The notes beneath the pieces were generated by a model that saw only the letters and a list, made by a program, of their open reading frames with translations, had not been told where the DNA came from and searched no databases. A program made the position numbers and the translations under genes. From Nitratidesulfovibrio sp. SRB-5 (GTDB lineage: Bacteria; Desulfobacterota; Desulfovibrionia; Desulfovibrionales; Desulfovibrionaceae), in contig NZ_JAIOTY010000002.1 in the NCBI RefSeq assembly GCF_019931275.1, positions 434,001 through 498,000 of the forward strand: DNA of 64,000 nt, in the 5' to 3' direction. Positions 19,707 through 28,818 of this stretch are shown one piece after another; the stretch's first letter is position 1; each line of letters starts with the position of its first letter.

Positions 19707-20236
19707 GTGCGTAGGTCGCACTCCTGAAAAGGACGTTCCGTCTCCGACGTCGGCGCTACAGGAAAACGCCGCGCATGACGACGGTATGCGAGTACCCTTG
19801 TATAGAGAGACGGTCCCGCGCGCAAGGATTGTCTGTGCCTGCGTGCTGATTGCGCGCTGGCGGGAGGGGAAGGGAAAGGAAGGGAAGAGGGGCATCGGCG
19901 GAGCGGACGCAGGCTGGCGCAGGGGGGGGGGCACGCGCCGGGGGCGCGGTGGGGAGGCGCGGTGGAGGGGGCGCCGGTGGAGACGGTGGTGCCCGACATG
20001 GCCATGGCCGCTGGCGTGTGGTGGCAGGCAACTGCATGGATGGATCGTGCCAACCCTTGGCATTCGCCGCTTTGCGCGTGGATGAGCCCCCGTTGGCAGG
20101 CCGTTTCCTGCGGCGCGGATTGAGGGTCTGCGGCAGGTTTTTGGGCGAGGAGTGTGAAAGGCGTGATAAAATAGCAAGTATTTTTACAGTATTACGTGTG
20201 CAATCCAAAAAAATGCGCCGCCCCGGGAAAATTCCG
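19707..20236. other. Gene-free region before the tRNA cluster
   Basis: Contains a very G-rich run around 19920-19985 and an AT-rich patch at 20160-20215. No credible coding sequence; frames here give only Arg/Gly/Pro-rich translations. Confidence 0.55.
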
Positions 20237-20266
20237 TTGACAACTTCGGGGGGGTGAGGATAGACA
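20237..20266 (+). promoter_or_regulatory. Possible promoter of the tRNA cluster
   Basis: A perfect TTGACA (20237-20242) is followed after 18 bases by TAGACA (20261-20266). It lies just upstream of the tRNA-Val gene. The -10 match is only fair. Confidence 0.45.
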
Positions 20267-20279
20267 GTCCTTCCTACGT

Positions 20280-20355
20280 GGGCAGTTAGCTCAGCTGGGA
20301 GAGCACCGCCTTCACACGGCGGGGGTCGCAGGTTCAAGCCCTGCACTGCCCACCA
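20280..20355 (+). tRNA. tRNA-Val (anticodon CAC)
   Basis: 76 bases including an encoded CCA. The acceptor stem GGGCAGT pairs with ACTGCCC, the D-arm is AGCTCAGCTGGGAGAGC, and the anticodon stem CCGCC...GGCGG closes the loop TTCACAC. The T-arm reads GGTTCAAGCC. Confidence 0.95.
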
Positions 20356-20361
20356 CCACGC

Positions 20362-20438
<77 letters not shown>

Positions 20439-20449
20439 GGATCCCAGAG

Positions 20450-20474
20450 GGGGGAGCGCAAGCTCCCCCTTTTT
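20450..20474 (+). terminator. Rho-independent terminator after tRNA-Asp copy 1
   Basis: 8-bp stem GGGGGAGC / GCTCCCCC, GCAA tetraloop, then TTTTT. A classical terminator sitting between the two tRNA-Asp genes, so copy 2 may depend on read-through or its own promoter. Confidence 0.9.
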
Positions 20475-20537
20475 AAAGCCCGAATTTCCCGGCATGGAAG
20501 ACCGCTTTGCGGTCGGTATCCATGTCCGGGTTTCCGC

Positions 20538-20614
<77 letters not shown>

Positions 20615-20626
20615 TCGAATGCACGA

Positions 20627-20656
20627 GGGGCGAGGTAGCAATACCTCGCCCCTTTT
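20627..20656 (+). terminator. Rho-independent terminator after tRNA-Asp copy 2
   Basis: 11-bp stem GGGGCGAGGTA / TACCTCGCCCC with a GCAA loop, followed by TTTT. Strong terminator. Confidence 0.92.
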
Positions 20657-20798
20657 GCGTTGTCGGATATCAGGTCAAAGGGTGCAACCACGGCATGTCC
20701 CCGTCGGGCTGCTCCCTGCCCAGTCCCGCCCCGTCCTGTCCGCCCTGTCCCCCGTGACATGGCTGACACGTTTAGCCGCACCTGCTATCAGACGGGCC

Positions 20799-21035
20799 AT
20801 GCTCACCCTTCGCTGCGCGGCCTGCCGCCGCAAACTCTGGAAGTACCTGAAGCTCGGCAAGGGCGAGGTGCTGCGTTGCCACAAGGAGCGCATCACCCGC
20901 GTGTACGATGCCGAGGAGCGCGACGGGCGCATCTGGTGCGCCTGCGGGCAGGCCGTGGGCGTGGACAAGGGCGGGCATTGGGCCATGATATCCAGTGCCT
21001 TCACCTACTCCGGCACCAAGGATACCAGGCTCTGA
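20799..21035 (+). CDS. Small zinc-ribbon-like protein
   Basis: 78 residues from the ATG at 20799. Cysteines occur as CAAC at residues 6-9, a single Cys at 27 and CAC at 47-49, consistent with a zinc ribbon. Basic N-terminal half (RRKLWKYLKLGKGEVLRCHK). Function unknown; the form resembles small nucleic-acid-binding or metal-binding proteins of Desulfovibrio. Longer upstream frames run into the tRNA terminator and are not credible. Confidence 0.75.
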   Translation: MLTLRCAACRRKLWKYLKLGKGEVLRCHKERITRVYDAEERDGRIWCACGQAVGVDKGGHWAMISSAFTYSGTKDTRL

Positions 21036-21205
21036 CCGGGCGTGAACACCATGCCCGGCGCGTGACGGCCTGCCTTGCGGCTGCCGTGGCGTGGACGATC
21101 AGGACGGCCTGCTGCGTGCCCCGGCGCATGCTCATTGCGTGTGCCGACCGGAATGTTGGCGGCCCGGTACTCCCTTCGACATCCCCTTCGCCAGTCGAGA
21201 GTTTC

Positions 21206-22516
21206 ATGACGCGCTCCCCGTTCGAGGCATCTGCCGACCCCGCGCCCGAAACCGCCCCTTCTGCCGGTGCCCCCGCCGTGGACACCACCGGGCAGGATGC
21301 ATCCGCGCCGCCGTACACGGGCGTCTTCACGGACTACGCCCCTTCCGGCGCGGAAACGGCCTTCGGCCTGCCCCGCCCGGAAAGCCTGCCCCAGCGTGAA
21401 GACACCCTGCGCCGCTACGAGGCGCGCATCAACCGGGTCATCGACTACATAGTGGCGGACCCCGCGCGCGACTTCACCCTGGACGAACTGGCCGGGGCCG
21501 CGCCCTTTTCGCCCTTTCATTTCCACCGCATCTTCGCCGGGCTGGTGGGCGAGACACTGCACGCGTTCATCCGCCGCCTGCGCATGGACCGCGCGGCCAA
21601 CATGCTGGCCTTTGCCCCGGCACTGAACGTGACCGACGTGGCCATGGACTGCGGGTTTTCCTCGTCGCAGAACTTCGCCCGCGCCTTTCGCGAGCGGTTC
21701 GCCATGACGCCCAGCGAATACCGGCGCCGTCGTCACTACCGGACCGGGGCGGACCGGGAGGGGGCGCGCTGCCTGCTGGCCGACCCCTTTCGCGCGCACG
21801 CCGGAAATGGCAAGGCGCGAAACGTCGCGCCCGGCGACCCGGGGTACGAATCCTCCATGCGCGACGGGGCAGCCGGGCGCGACGGGACAGCCTGTGCCCT
21901 GGCGCATCCCTCGGAGCCATCCGGCAGCCCGACGCTGCCGGGCACGGCGCCCCCGCACGGAGATGTGCCGTGGCTTGCGGACGGTCCGCCACACGTCCGG
22001 CTGGACCCGGACAGTACAAGGAGCGATGCCATGAACGTGGAAGTTGCCGAAAGGCCCGCCTGCCGCGTGGCCTACCTGCGGCATATCGGCCCCTATGCCG
22101 GCGAAACCATCGGCCCGGTGTGGGGCCGCCTGATGGCCTGGGCCGGTCAGCGCGGCCTGATGCGGCCCGGCGTGCCGGGATTCGGCGTGAGCTGGGACAA
22201 CCCGGAAGTGACCCCGCCGGAAAACTGCCGCTATGACGCCTGCATCGCCATTGGGCCGGAGGTGGACGCGCTGGAACTGGCCGAGGCGGGCATCAGCGTG
22301 CAGACCCTGCCCGGCGGGCTGTACGCGGAATACCGCAGCATGATTTCCTGCGACGGATTCTTCCGGGCCTGGAACGACATGTACGCCCAGTGGCTGCCCG
22401 CCAGCGGCTGGCAGTGCGACGACCGCCCCGGCTACGAACTGTACCACGACATGCTGGGCTGCCCGGCGGAAGGCCCGTGGGACGTGGGCATCTGCGTGGC
22501 GGTGCGCCCGCTGTAG
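21206..22516 (+). CDS. AraC-family regulator with GyrI-like effector domain
   Basis: Transcription regulator, 436 residues. A disordered N-terminal leader of about 65 residues precedes an AraC double helix-turn-helix (residues about 70-175: ARDFTLDELAGAAPFSPFHF, DVAMDCGFSSSQNFARAFRE, MTPSEYRRRR). A Pro/Gly-rich linker of about 95 residues follows, then a GyrI/Rob-type effector-binding domain (about 275-436: MNVEVAERPACRVAYLRHIG, ending WDVGICVAVRPL). The order HTH-then-GyrI is that of Rob-like regulators responding to small hydrophobic or cationic compounds. The ATG at 21206 has only a weak GAGAG; an ATG at 21129 is an alternative. Confidence 0.88.
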   Translation: MTRSPFEASADPAPETAPSAGAPAVDTTGQDASAPPYTGVFTDYAPSGAETAFGLPRPESLPQREDTLRRYEARINRVIDYIVADPARDFTLDELAGAAPFSPFHFHRIFAGLVGETLHAFIRRLRMDRAANMLAFAPALNVTDVAMDCGFSSSQNFARAFRERFAMTPSEYRRRRHYRTGADREGARCLLADPFRAHAGNGKARNVAPGDPGYESSMRDGAAGRDGTACALAHPSEPSGSPTLPGTAPPHGDVPWLADGPPHVRLDPDSTRSDAMNVEVAERPACRVAYLRHIGPYAGETIGPVWGRLMAWAGQRGLMRPGVPGFGVSWDNPEVTPPENCRYDACIAIGPEVDALELAEAGISVQTLPGGLYAEYRSMISCDGFFRAWNDMYAQWLPASGWQCDDRPGYELYHDMLGCPAEGPWDVGICVAVRPL

Positions 22517-23355
22517 CCGCGTGGGGGTGGCCGCCTGTGCGCCTTCACCTCGTCTGTTCCGCCCTTCTCACCCGTTCAGCCTCCCGTCTTCCGTCCGCCG
22601 TCTCTCCCCCCTGTCGTGACATGTCGTCCGGCGCAGGACGTGCACGGGGGAAGCGGGGGGCGGGATGGTCCGAAGCCTGCATTGCCGCCAGTTGTGAAGG
22701 AACCGTCCGTGGGCCCCAGCCTGCGGGCGGTTTTTCCGTTTTCGGCCCGCGCGGTGAGCATGCGCGTCAATGCCGTGCCGCATGCCTGCCGGGTTGCGCG
22801 GAGACACTCCCGTGTACTCTGGATCCGTAGGCTCGCCTTGCCGTGCGAGTATGCCCTGTCCGCCCTGCCCGCCCGTCCGCTCGGTCCGCCCGGTGTGGCC
22901 TGTCCGCCTGGTGTGCGCCTGCGCAGCCCACTGGCAGTGCCGGTCCCGTGCCCAACGGCGCGGGGTGTGCAACTTGCGGAGTTGTGGTCTTATATAACAC
23001 ATTTCAATATGCTGAAATTTAATAATATAACTGTCCACTTGCCAACGTCGCGCACCGGGAGTAATGGACCGGGCTTTGGGGTGCGTGTTTTACTTACTGC
23101 TGAAAACAGCAGCATCGCCGCAGTTTGCGGCGCGCACCCCGGCTGACCTGCGGTCCCGTCGGGGCAAGGCATCGTGCGGCATGTCCGGCGGAGCGTAGGC
23201 GGTTTTTGCGAGTGAGTACGCGCGTCAATCGGGGCGTGGCGCACTCCTGACTGGGGCCGGACGCGGCGGGCTGCCGCATTCGGCCCGGGAATGACGGCGT
23301 CACCGGTGCCTGGGGCGCATGCACCACCCCGGCGCGCGCAAGCAAGGGAGCGGCA
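22517..23355. other. Gene-free region upstream of the SulP transporter
   Basis: 839 bases without a credible gene. The clear landmark is an AT-rich island at 22988-23035 containing an inverted repeat (see 23001-23018). The rest is GC-rich with only arginine/proline-rich shadow frames. Confidence 0.55.
23001..23018. promoter_or_regulatory. Inverted repeat in an AT-rich island, possible operator
   Basis: ATTTCA and TGAAAT are separated by six bases inside an AT-rich segment that includes TATATAAC (22991-22998) and TAATATAAC. In a roughly 66% GC setting this island is striking. It lies about 340 bases before the SulP start, so linkage to that gene is uncertain. Confidence 0.35.
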
Positions 23356-25068
23356 ATGGCTGGTACAGACAACATGGGCGACGAGGCGACATCCTTTCTG
23401 CCGCGCACCATCACGGAGTTGCGCGCCGGGTATTCGACGCAGAAATTCATCCGCGACCTTTTGGCGGGCCTTACCGTGGGCGTGGTGGCCCTGCCGCTGG
23501 CCATGGCCTTTGCCATCGCCTCGGGCACCACGCCGGAACGCGGGCTGTTCACCGCCATCGTGGCCGGGTTCCTCATCTCGCTGCTGGGTGGCAGCCGCTA
23601 TCAGGTAGGCGGGCCCACCGGCGCCTTCGTGGTCATCATCTATAACATCATCTACCGGCACGGGTACGACGGGCTGGTCATCACCACGTTGCTGGCCGGG
23701 GCCATGCTGCTCATCTTCGGCCTGTGCCGCATCGGCGTGCTGATCAAATATATTCCCTATCCGGTCACCACCGGATTCACGGCGGGCATCGCCGTGCTGA
23801 TCTTCTCGTCGCAGATGAAGGATTTCTTCGGGTTGCAGATGGATGCGGTGCCGCCGGAATTTTTTGATAAATGGTTGGCCTACGCAGAACATCTGGGCAC
23901 CATCAACCCGACCACGCTGTGCGTTGCAGGGCTGGCCCTGGCCTGCATCCTGGCCACGCGACGGTTCATTCCGCGCATTCCCGCGCCCGTGGTGGGTGTT
24001 GCCGTGGCCTCCCTTGCCGTGTGGGCGCTGGGCTTGCAGGTGGAGACCATCGGCAGCCGGTTCGGGGGCATCCCGCGTGAACTGCCCAGCTTCATCTGGC
24101 CCACGTTCACCTTTGCCCGCGTGCGCGAACTGCTGCCCGACGCCATGACCATCGCCCTGCTGGCGGGCATCGAATCGCTGCTCTCGTGCGTGGTGGCCGA
24201 CGGGATGACCGGCGACAAGCACAACTCCAACGTGGAACTGACCGCCCAAGGTGTGGCCAACATCGCCTCGGTGCTCTTCGGGGGCATTCCGGCTACCGGG
24301 GCCATCGCGCGCACGGTAACCAACATCCGTTCCGGCGGGCAGACCCCGGTTGCGGGCATGGTGCATGCGGTGGTGCTGGTGGCCTTCGTGCTGTTCCTTG
24401 CGCCGCTGGCCTCGTTCATTCCCCTGGCCAGCCTGGCCGCCGTGCTGATCATGGTTTCGTGGGACATGAGCGAACTGCACAAGTTCCTGCGCCTGCTGCG
24501 CGCGCCCAAGTCCGACATCACGGTGATGTGCCTGACCTTCGTGCTGACCGTGGTCATCGACCTGACCGTGGCGGTGTACGTGGGGGTGATGCTGGCCTCG
24601 CTGCTGTTCATGCGCCGCATGAGCGAGGTGACCGCCATCTGCTCCTGCTCCATCGACGACAAGCCGGTGATCCAGGGGCGCGAAACCGGGGAACTGGTCG
24701 TGCCCGAGGGGGTGCAGGTGTACGAGATCGACGGGCCGTTCTTCTTCGGCGTGGCGGACCGCTTCCAGAGCGTGTCGCAGGCGTTGCAGAAGCAGCCCGA
24801 GGTGTTCATCCTGCGCATGCGCAAGGCAACCACCGTGGACTCCACCGGGGCCAACGCGCTGGAGGCGTTCTGCCGCACCTGTCGCCGCCGGGGCACCGTG
24901 CTGCTGCTGTCCGGCGTGCGGCCCGCCGCCCGCAGGATGATGGAACGCTTCGGCACCCTGGACCTGATAGGCCGCGAGAACCTGTTCGAGAACGTGGACC
25001 GGGCCATCGAACACGCCGTGCGCCTGCTGGCCGACAAACACGGGGTGCCCCCCACGGCGAAGAAGTAA
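23356..25068 (+). CDS. SulP/SLC26-family anion permease with STAS domain
   Basis: Inner-membrane anion transporter (sulfate, bicarbonate or similar), 570 residues. Residues about 30-440 hold the transmembrane core with family segments LAGLTVGVVALPLAMAFAIA, GGSRYQVGGPTGAFVVIIYN and NVELTAQGVANIASVLFGGI. The C-terminal cytoplasmic STAS domain is at about 455-560 (VYEIDGPFFFGVADRF; RKATTVDSTGANALEAF). ATG follows GGGAG. In a sulfate reducer sulfate uptake is attractive, but the family is too broad to fix the substrate from sequence. Confidence 0.93.
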   Translation: MAGTDNMGDEATSFLPRTITELRAGYSTQKFIRDLLAGLTVGVVALPLAMAFAIASGTTPERGLFTAIVAGFLISLLGGSRYQVGGPTGAFVVIIYNIIYRHGYDGLVITTLLAGAMLLIFGLCRIGVLIKYIPYPVTTGFTAGIAVLIFSSQMKDFFGLQMDAVPPEFFDKWLAYAEHLGTINPTTLCVAGLALACILATRRFIPRIPAPVVGVAVASLAVWALGLQVETIGSRFGGIPRELPSFIWPTFTFARVRELLPDAMTIALLAGIESLLSCVVADGMTGDKHNSNVELTAQGVANIASVLFGGIPATGAIARTVTNIRSGGQTPVAGMVHAVVLVAFVLFLAPLASFIPLASLAAVLIMVSWDMSELHKFLRLLRAPKSDITVMCLTFVLTVVIDLTVAVYVGVMLASLLFMRRMSEVTAICSCSIDDKPVIQGRETGELVVPEGVQVYEIDGPFFFGVADRFQSVSQALQKQPEVFILRMRKATTVDSTGANALEAFCRTCRRRGTVLLLSGVRPAARRMMERFGTLDLIGRENLFENVDRAIEHAVRLLADKHGVPPTAKK

Positions 25069-25102
25069 CCCCCGCCGGAATGGCCGGGAAGATGCATGAC
25101 AA

Positions 25103-25132
25103 CGCCCCGCCGGTGCTCACCGGCGGGGCGTT
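25103..25132 (+). terminator. Terminator of the SulP gene, in a convergent spacer
   Basis: 12-13-bp perfect stem (CGCCCCGCCGGT / ACCGGCGGGGCG) with a GCTC loop, then TTTCG. Lies between the SulP gene and the opposing glycosyltransferase gene and may serve both. Confidence 0.8.
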
Positions 25133-25162
25133 TCGCATGGCGCGGAAAAACGCTGCGGGGCG

Positions 25163-26302
25163 CTACAGGGCAAGCCCCAGATCGCGCAGGGCCGCTATCA
25201 CCGTATCGGGGGAAAGGCGGCGCAGGCAGTCGTCGGCGTCGGGTGGGTATTCGAAGCCGAGATTGAGATAGGCGGTCCGGCTTCCGGGGGTCGGGTCGGG
25301 CAGCAGCGCACGGGTACGCGCCCCCAGCGGCCCCCAGCGGAGTGGATTGGTGGGGCCGTGCAGCCCCACCGTGGGGCTGCCGGTCAACGCCGCGAGGTGC
25401 ATGGTGCCCGTATTGACGGACACGGTGGCTGCGGCACCGGCCAGCAATGGTGCAAGATCGGTCAGGCTGAGCCGCCCGGACATGTCGTGCACCATGTCTG
25501 CCTTGCCCGTGCCCGCCATGGAGGTGCGAATGGTTCGCACCATGTCGCCTGTCCGTGGTGCATCGGCGGGCGAACCGGTGAACAGCACCTGAAATCCGGC
25601 CAGGGCGCAGGACGTGGCCAGGGCCTGCCAGTTTTCACGAGGCCATTCCTTGAGGTGAGCCCGGAGGCCGGAGGGCCACATGTGCAGGACAACGTATGGG
25701 CCGGGGCATGGTGCCGGTGGCAGGGGAGAAGGCAGTCGCACTGAAGGAACGCCGGAAAACCCGGGAAAGACCGCCGAGCCGAGTTCCAGCAGATTCTTCA
25801 CCTCGTGCCGGTCATTTCGGTGCGGCACCTTGATGTCATAGGGGGCCGCGCGATGCTGGCCCGGTGTGTCAAAGCCGACGGTGCAGCGGGCGCCGGACAG
25901 CGACGCAACAAGAGCGCCCAGGCGTGCCCACTGGGTGGTGTCGATCAGTAGGTCGGCTTTCAGTGCCCGGACATGACGGACGATCTGATGCACCTGCCCC
26001 ACGGAGAACACCGCGGAGGTGTCGATATGCGGAACCAGCGGCAGTGCGGGAGCGTTGCCCCGCGAAACCACCATGCATATCCGGGCATGCGGTGCGGCGC
26101 GGCGCAACCCGTCCAGCAGGGCGCCGGTAAGCAGCAGGTCGCCGATGGCGCCAAAGCACAGCACAGCCACTGTGTCGGGCCCCCGTGGCTCAGCCGGGGC
26201 AGTGCGTGAAGCAAGGTAGCGAACAAGGCCCAGGGTTGCCACCAGGGGCACGCCTAGCCAGAAATCGAGCCTGCGCTTGAGTACGCTGCCGCGTTCGGCC
26301 AT
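25163..26302 (-). CDS. GT9-family glycosyltransferase (heptosyltransferase-like)
   Basis: 379 residues, ADP-heptose:LPS heptosyltransferase fold. N-terminal nucleotide-sugar domain begins VAVLCFGAIGDLLLTGALLD near residue 46; the C-terminal donor-binding segment is VSVNTGTMHLAALTGSPTVG followed by LHGPTNPLRWGPLG. A short N-terminal hydrophobic stretch may dock it on the membrane. It follows the WbaP-like gene by 48 bases on the same strand, so both probably build one surface polysaccharide. Confidence 0.9.
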   Translation of the reverse strand: MAERGSVLKRRLDFWLGVPLVATLGLVRYLASRTAPAEPRGPDTVAVLCFGAIGDLLLTGALLDGLRRAAPHARICMVVSRGNAPALPLVPHIDTSAVFSVGQVHQIVRHVRALKADLLIDTTQWARLGALVASLSGARCTVGFDTPGQHRAAPYDIKVPHRNDRHEVKNLLELGSAVFPGFSGVPSVRLPSPLPPAPCPGPYVVLHMWPSGLRAHLKEWPRENWQALATSCALAGFQVLFTGSPADAPRTGDMVRTIRTSMAGTGKADMVHDMSGRLSLTDLAPLLAGAAATVSVNTGTMHLAALTGSPTVGLHGPTNPLRWGPLGARTRALLPDPTPGSRTAYLNLGFEYPPDADDCLRRLSPDTVIAALRDLGLAL

Positions 26303-26350
26303 GGTCCGTTCCGTTGGGCGGCGCAGGACTGCCCATGTCTTTGATGAGCG

Positions 26351-27802
26351 CTAGTACGCCCCGTTGCGATGCAACACCACCGGCACGGTCTTGGCCAGAA
26401 TCCAGATGTCGAACCACACCGACCAGTTGCAGATGTAGTAGCGGTCCATTTCCACGCGTTGCGGGTAGCTTACGTCGTTGCGGCCGGAAACCTGCCACAG
26501 CCCGGTGATGCCCGGCTTGACGCGGGTGTACAGGTCGAACACCTCGCCGTACTTCTCCATCTCGTCCTGAACGATGGGGCGCGGACCCACAAGGCTCATC
26601 TCGCCCCGCAGCACGTTCCACAACTGGGGCAGTTCATCCAGGCTGGTCTTGCGCAGGAAGGCCCCGGCCCGGGTCACCCGGGGGTCGCACTTCAGTTTCT
26701 GGTCGCGCTCCCATTCGGCGTTCAATGCGGGATTTGCCGCCAGGCAGTCGTGCAGCACGCATTCGGCGTTCTGGACCATGGTGCGGAACTTCAGGATGTG
26801 CATCTCGCGGCCATGCTGGCCGATGCGCCGCTGGGTGAAGAAGGGCGAGCCGGGGCTGTCCATGCGGATCCAGGCGGCAATGGCCAGGACCAGCGGCAGA
26901 ACCAGTATGGCGGAACCCAGCGTGAGCAGCAGGTCTATGGCCCGCTTCAGGCGCACCCGGTTGGCGTCCAGCAGGTTCTGGCGCACCAGCAGGCCCAGCA
27001 GGCCGCCGATGTCCATGGCGCTGACCCACAGGCGTGCTCCACCCGTGGAGAAAGGAGGCATGATCAGCACGTTGCGGAACCGCGCCGTGGCCTCGACGAT
27101 GCGGTGGCGCGCCTCGCTGTCGGCGAAGCTGTCGAGCAACAGCAGGGCGTAGGCGCGTGGGTACAGGCGTACGGCCTCCTCGTCGTTGGCGCAGCAGGCA
27201 AGGCCGCACCCTTGGGCGGAAGGATCGGGCCTGCCATCGGGCGGCACGCAGGCCACGGGCCGCAAGCCCAGCAGAGGACGCTGGCGCAGGGTGCGCACCA
27301 CTTCCTCGGCGGCGGCCCCGCCGCCGAGGATCACGGCGGGTGCTCCCCACCAGATGTGGCGGGCAAGACGGGTGCGCAGCCAGTGGCGGCACAGCGGCAA
27401 GGCCACGATGCACCCCAGCCAGGCCAGCAGGAAGGCCATGCGCGAATAGCGTTCACCCCCCTTGGCGAAGAAGATGAACGAACCGGCGCACAGGAAGGCC
27501 ATGGAGGCGCCAAGGGTGAGTTTTTTCAGTTCCTGCGGGGGGGGCAGCGTGATGCCCGCATACAACCCCAATACGGCGTTGAACAACGGCAACAGCAGCA
27601 GAAAGGGCAGCAACCGGGGGTAGAAACCCCACTGGATGCCGCTGCCCGCAAGGTCGCGCAGCAGGGTTGCCGCCAGGGTGACGCAGATGATGACGGCGGT
27701 ATCCGCCAGTATCAGCAGCAGGGTGGTGCGCCAGGGCGCGGCCTGAACCGGGCAGAGTGTCATGGGGCATCCGTGGGGCATCCGTGAGGCATCCGGGAGC
27801 AT
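26351..27802 (-). CDS. WbaP-like undecaprenyl-phosphate sugar phosphotransferase
   Basis: Polyprenyl-phosphate hexose-1-phosphate transferase that starts O-antigen or exopolysaccharide repeat synthesis, 483 residues. Four N-terminal membrane segments (to about residue 140), a Rossmann-like central region (VILGGGAAAEEVVRTL), then the catalytic domain from about residue 285 (KRAIDLLLTLGSAILVLPLV, ILKFRTM, DELPQLWNVLRGEMSLVGPR, RVKPGITGLWQVSGR). ATG at 27802 has AAAGG upstream and is annotated; ATG at 27763 is also possible because the first 13 residues come from a GGCATCCGT repeat. Confidence 0.92.
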   Translation of the reverse strand: MLPDASRMPHGCPMTLCPVQAAPWRTTLLLILADTAVIICVTLAATLLRDLAGSGIQWGFYPRLLPFLLLLPLFNAVLGLYAGITLPPPQELKKLTLGASMAFLCAGSFIFFAKGGERYSRMAFLLAWLGCIVALPLCRHWLRTRLARHIWWGAPAVILGGGAAAEEVVRTLRQRPLLGLRPVACVPPDGRPDPSAQGCGLACCANDEEAVRLYPRAYALLLLDSFADSEARHRIVEATARFRNVLIMPPFSTGGARLWVSAMDIGGLLGLLVRQNLLDANRVRLKRAIDLLLTLGSAILVLPLVLAIAAWIRMDSPGSPFFTQRRIGQHGREMHILKFRTMVQNAECVLHDCLAANPALNAEWERDQKLKCDPRVTRAGAFLRKTSLDELPQLWNVLRGEMSLVGPRPIVQDEMEKYGEVFDLYTRVKPGITGLWQVSGRNDVSYPQRVEMDRYYICNWSVWFDIWILAKTVPVVLHRNGAY

Positions 27803-27810
27803 CCGGGCCT
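27764..27810. repeat. Short tandem repeat at the WbaP-like gene start
   Basis: Four copies of a GGGCATCCG-like unit span the 5' end of the gene and obscure its true start codon. Confidence 0.6.
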
Positions 27811-27877
27811 TTGGACGTCTTTCAGTGGTCCGTGCGGCACACGGAGAATTTGTGACAGGATGCTTCTATAAAGGAAA

Positions 27878-27914
27878 ACTGCGCGGTGCCGCAACAGGTG
27901 CGGCACCGCGCAGT
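27878..27914 (-). terminator. Terminator of the flavin reductase-like gene
   Basis: Perfect 16-bp stem (ACTGCGCGGTGCCGCA and its complement), loop ACAGG, followed on the minus strand by a T-rich stretch (TTTTCCTTTA). Very strong terminator between two same-strand genes, so the WbaP-like operon must have its own promoter. Confidence 0.9.
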
Positions 27915-27931
27915 GAATCTTTGCCGGGTGA

Positions 27932-28504
27932 TCAGGAGCGCAGGCCCTTGCCCGCCGAGAACGCCTTGGCCAGGAATTCGCCCACGGCGTAGTATTCGCG
28001 CGAAACCGGTGCGAAAATCACCGGGTCCACCTTGTTGATGTCGGGCAGGCCGTCATCGCGCAGGCAGGATTCGTCCACCTTCACATCCATGATCTCGCCG
28101 ATGAACTGCGTGTGCAGGCCGATCTCTATCTGGTGGATCAGCTTCAGTTCTATGGCCATGGGAAATTCGCCCACGTAGGGCGCGTCCACATGCTCGCCCG
28201 GCACCGGAGTAAGCCCCAGTGAGGCGAACTTGTCCTCGTTCTCGCCGGAATAGATGCCCGCATAGTCCGCATGGCGCACGTAGGCGCGCGAGGGGATGGA
28301 GATGGTGAAGGCCCCGCGCTCGGTGATGGACCGGTAGGTATAGGTGGCCTTGCGCAGCGAAACCGCGATGCTCGGCGGCTGCGAGCAGCAGATGCCCGCC
28401 CAGGCCGCCGCCATGATGTTGGGGCGGGAGTCGCGGTCGTATGTGCCCACGAGAAAGAGCGGTGTGGGGTAGGCAAGGGTGCGCGCACCCAGGGATTTCT
28501 TCAT
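27932..28504 (-). CDS. Flavin reductase-like FMN-binding protein
   Basis: 190 residues, flavin reductase-like split-barrel family. Begins MKKSLGARTLAYPTPLFLVG, with SRPNIMAAAWAGICCSQPPS and SIAVSLRKATYTYRSITERG as the FMN-binding core, and ESCLRDDGLPDINKVDPVIF near the end. ATG at 28504 follows GAGGT. Members act as NAD(P)H-flavin reductases or flavoproteins accepting electrons from ferredoxin or rubredoxin; oxidative-stress or redox duties are common in sulfate reducers. Confidence 0.9.
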   Translation of the reverse strand: MKKSLGARTLAYPTPLFLVGTYDRDSRPNIMAAAWAGICCSQPPSIAVSLRKATYTYRSITERGAFTISIPSRAYVRHADYAGIYSGENEDKFASLGLTPVPGEHVDAPYVGEFPMAIELKLIHQIEIGLHTQFIGEIMDVKVDESCLRDDGLPDINKVDPVIFAPVSREYYAVGEFLAKAFSAGKGLRS

Positions 28505-28818
28505 GTCCGACCTCGTTTGGGGTGATGCGCCACCCGTGCCGGACGGCGAGGTCCGGGTGCGGCTGGGCGCTGGTGGCGAGTTTGGCAGACTTTGCCCCTC
28601 GCGGCAAGGCAAGTGACGACGCAATTGTCAAAATCACGCGGGGGGCGCTTGCGCGGGTACTCGGTTTCTGGTAGCGAAATAAAGAAATTTAGCTTTTCCG
28701 GCATGTTCGCATGGCGGTATGCGTGGCCGGGTATGCGTGGCCGGGTATGCGTGTGGGGACGGGCCCCGCGCGCGGGCGTGGTGAAGCAACGGTTCAACGA
28801 ACGAGAGGAAGCACAAGC
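28505..28818. other. Divergent promoter region with 14-base tandem repeat
   Basis: Separates the minus-strand flavoprotein from the plus-strand amino-acid transporter operon. It has an AT-rich patch at 28672-28697 likely to hold a promoter, and 2.6 copies of GTATGCGTGGCCGG at 28717-28753. No gene. Confidence 0.55.
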
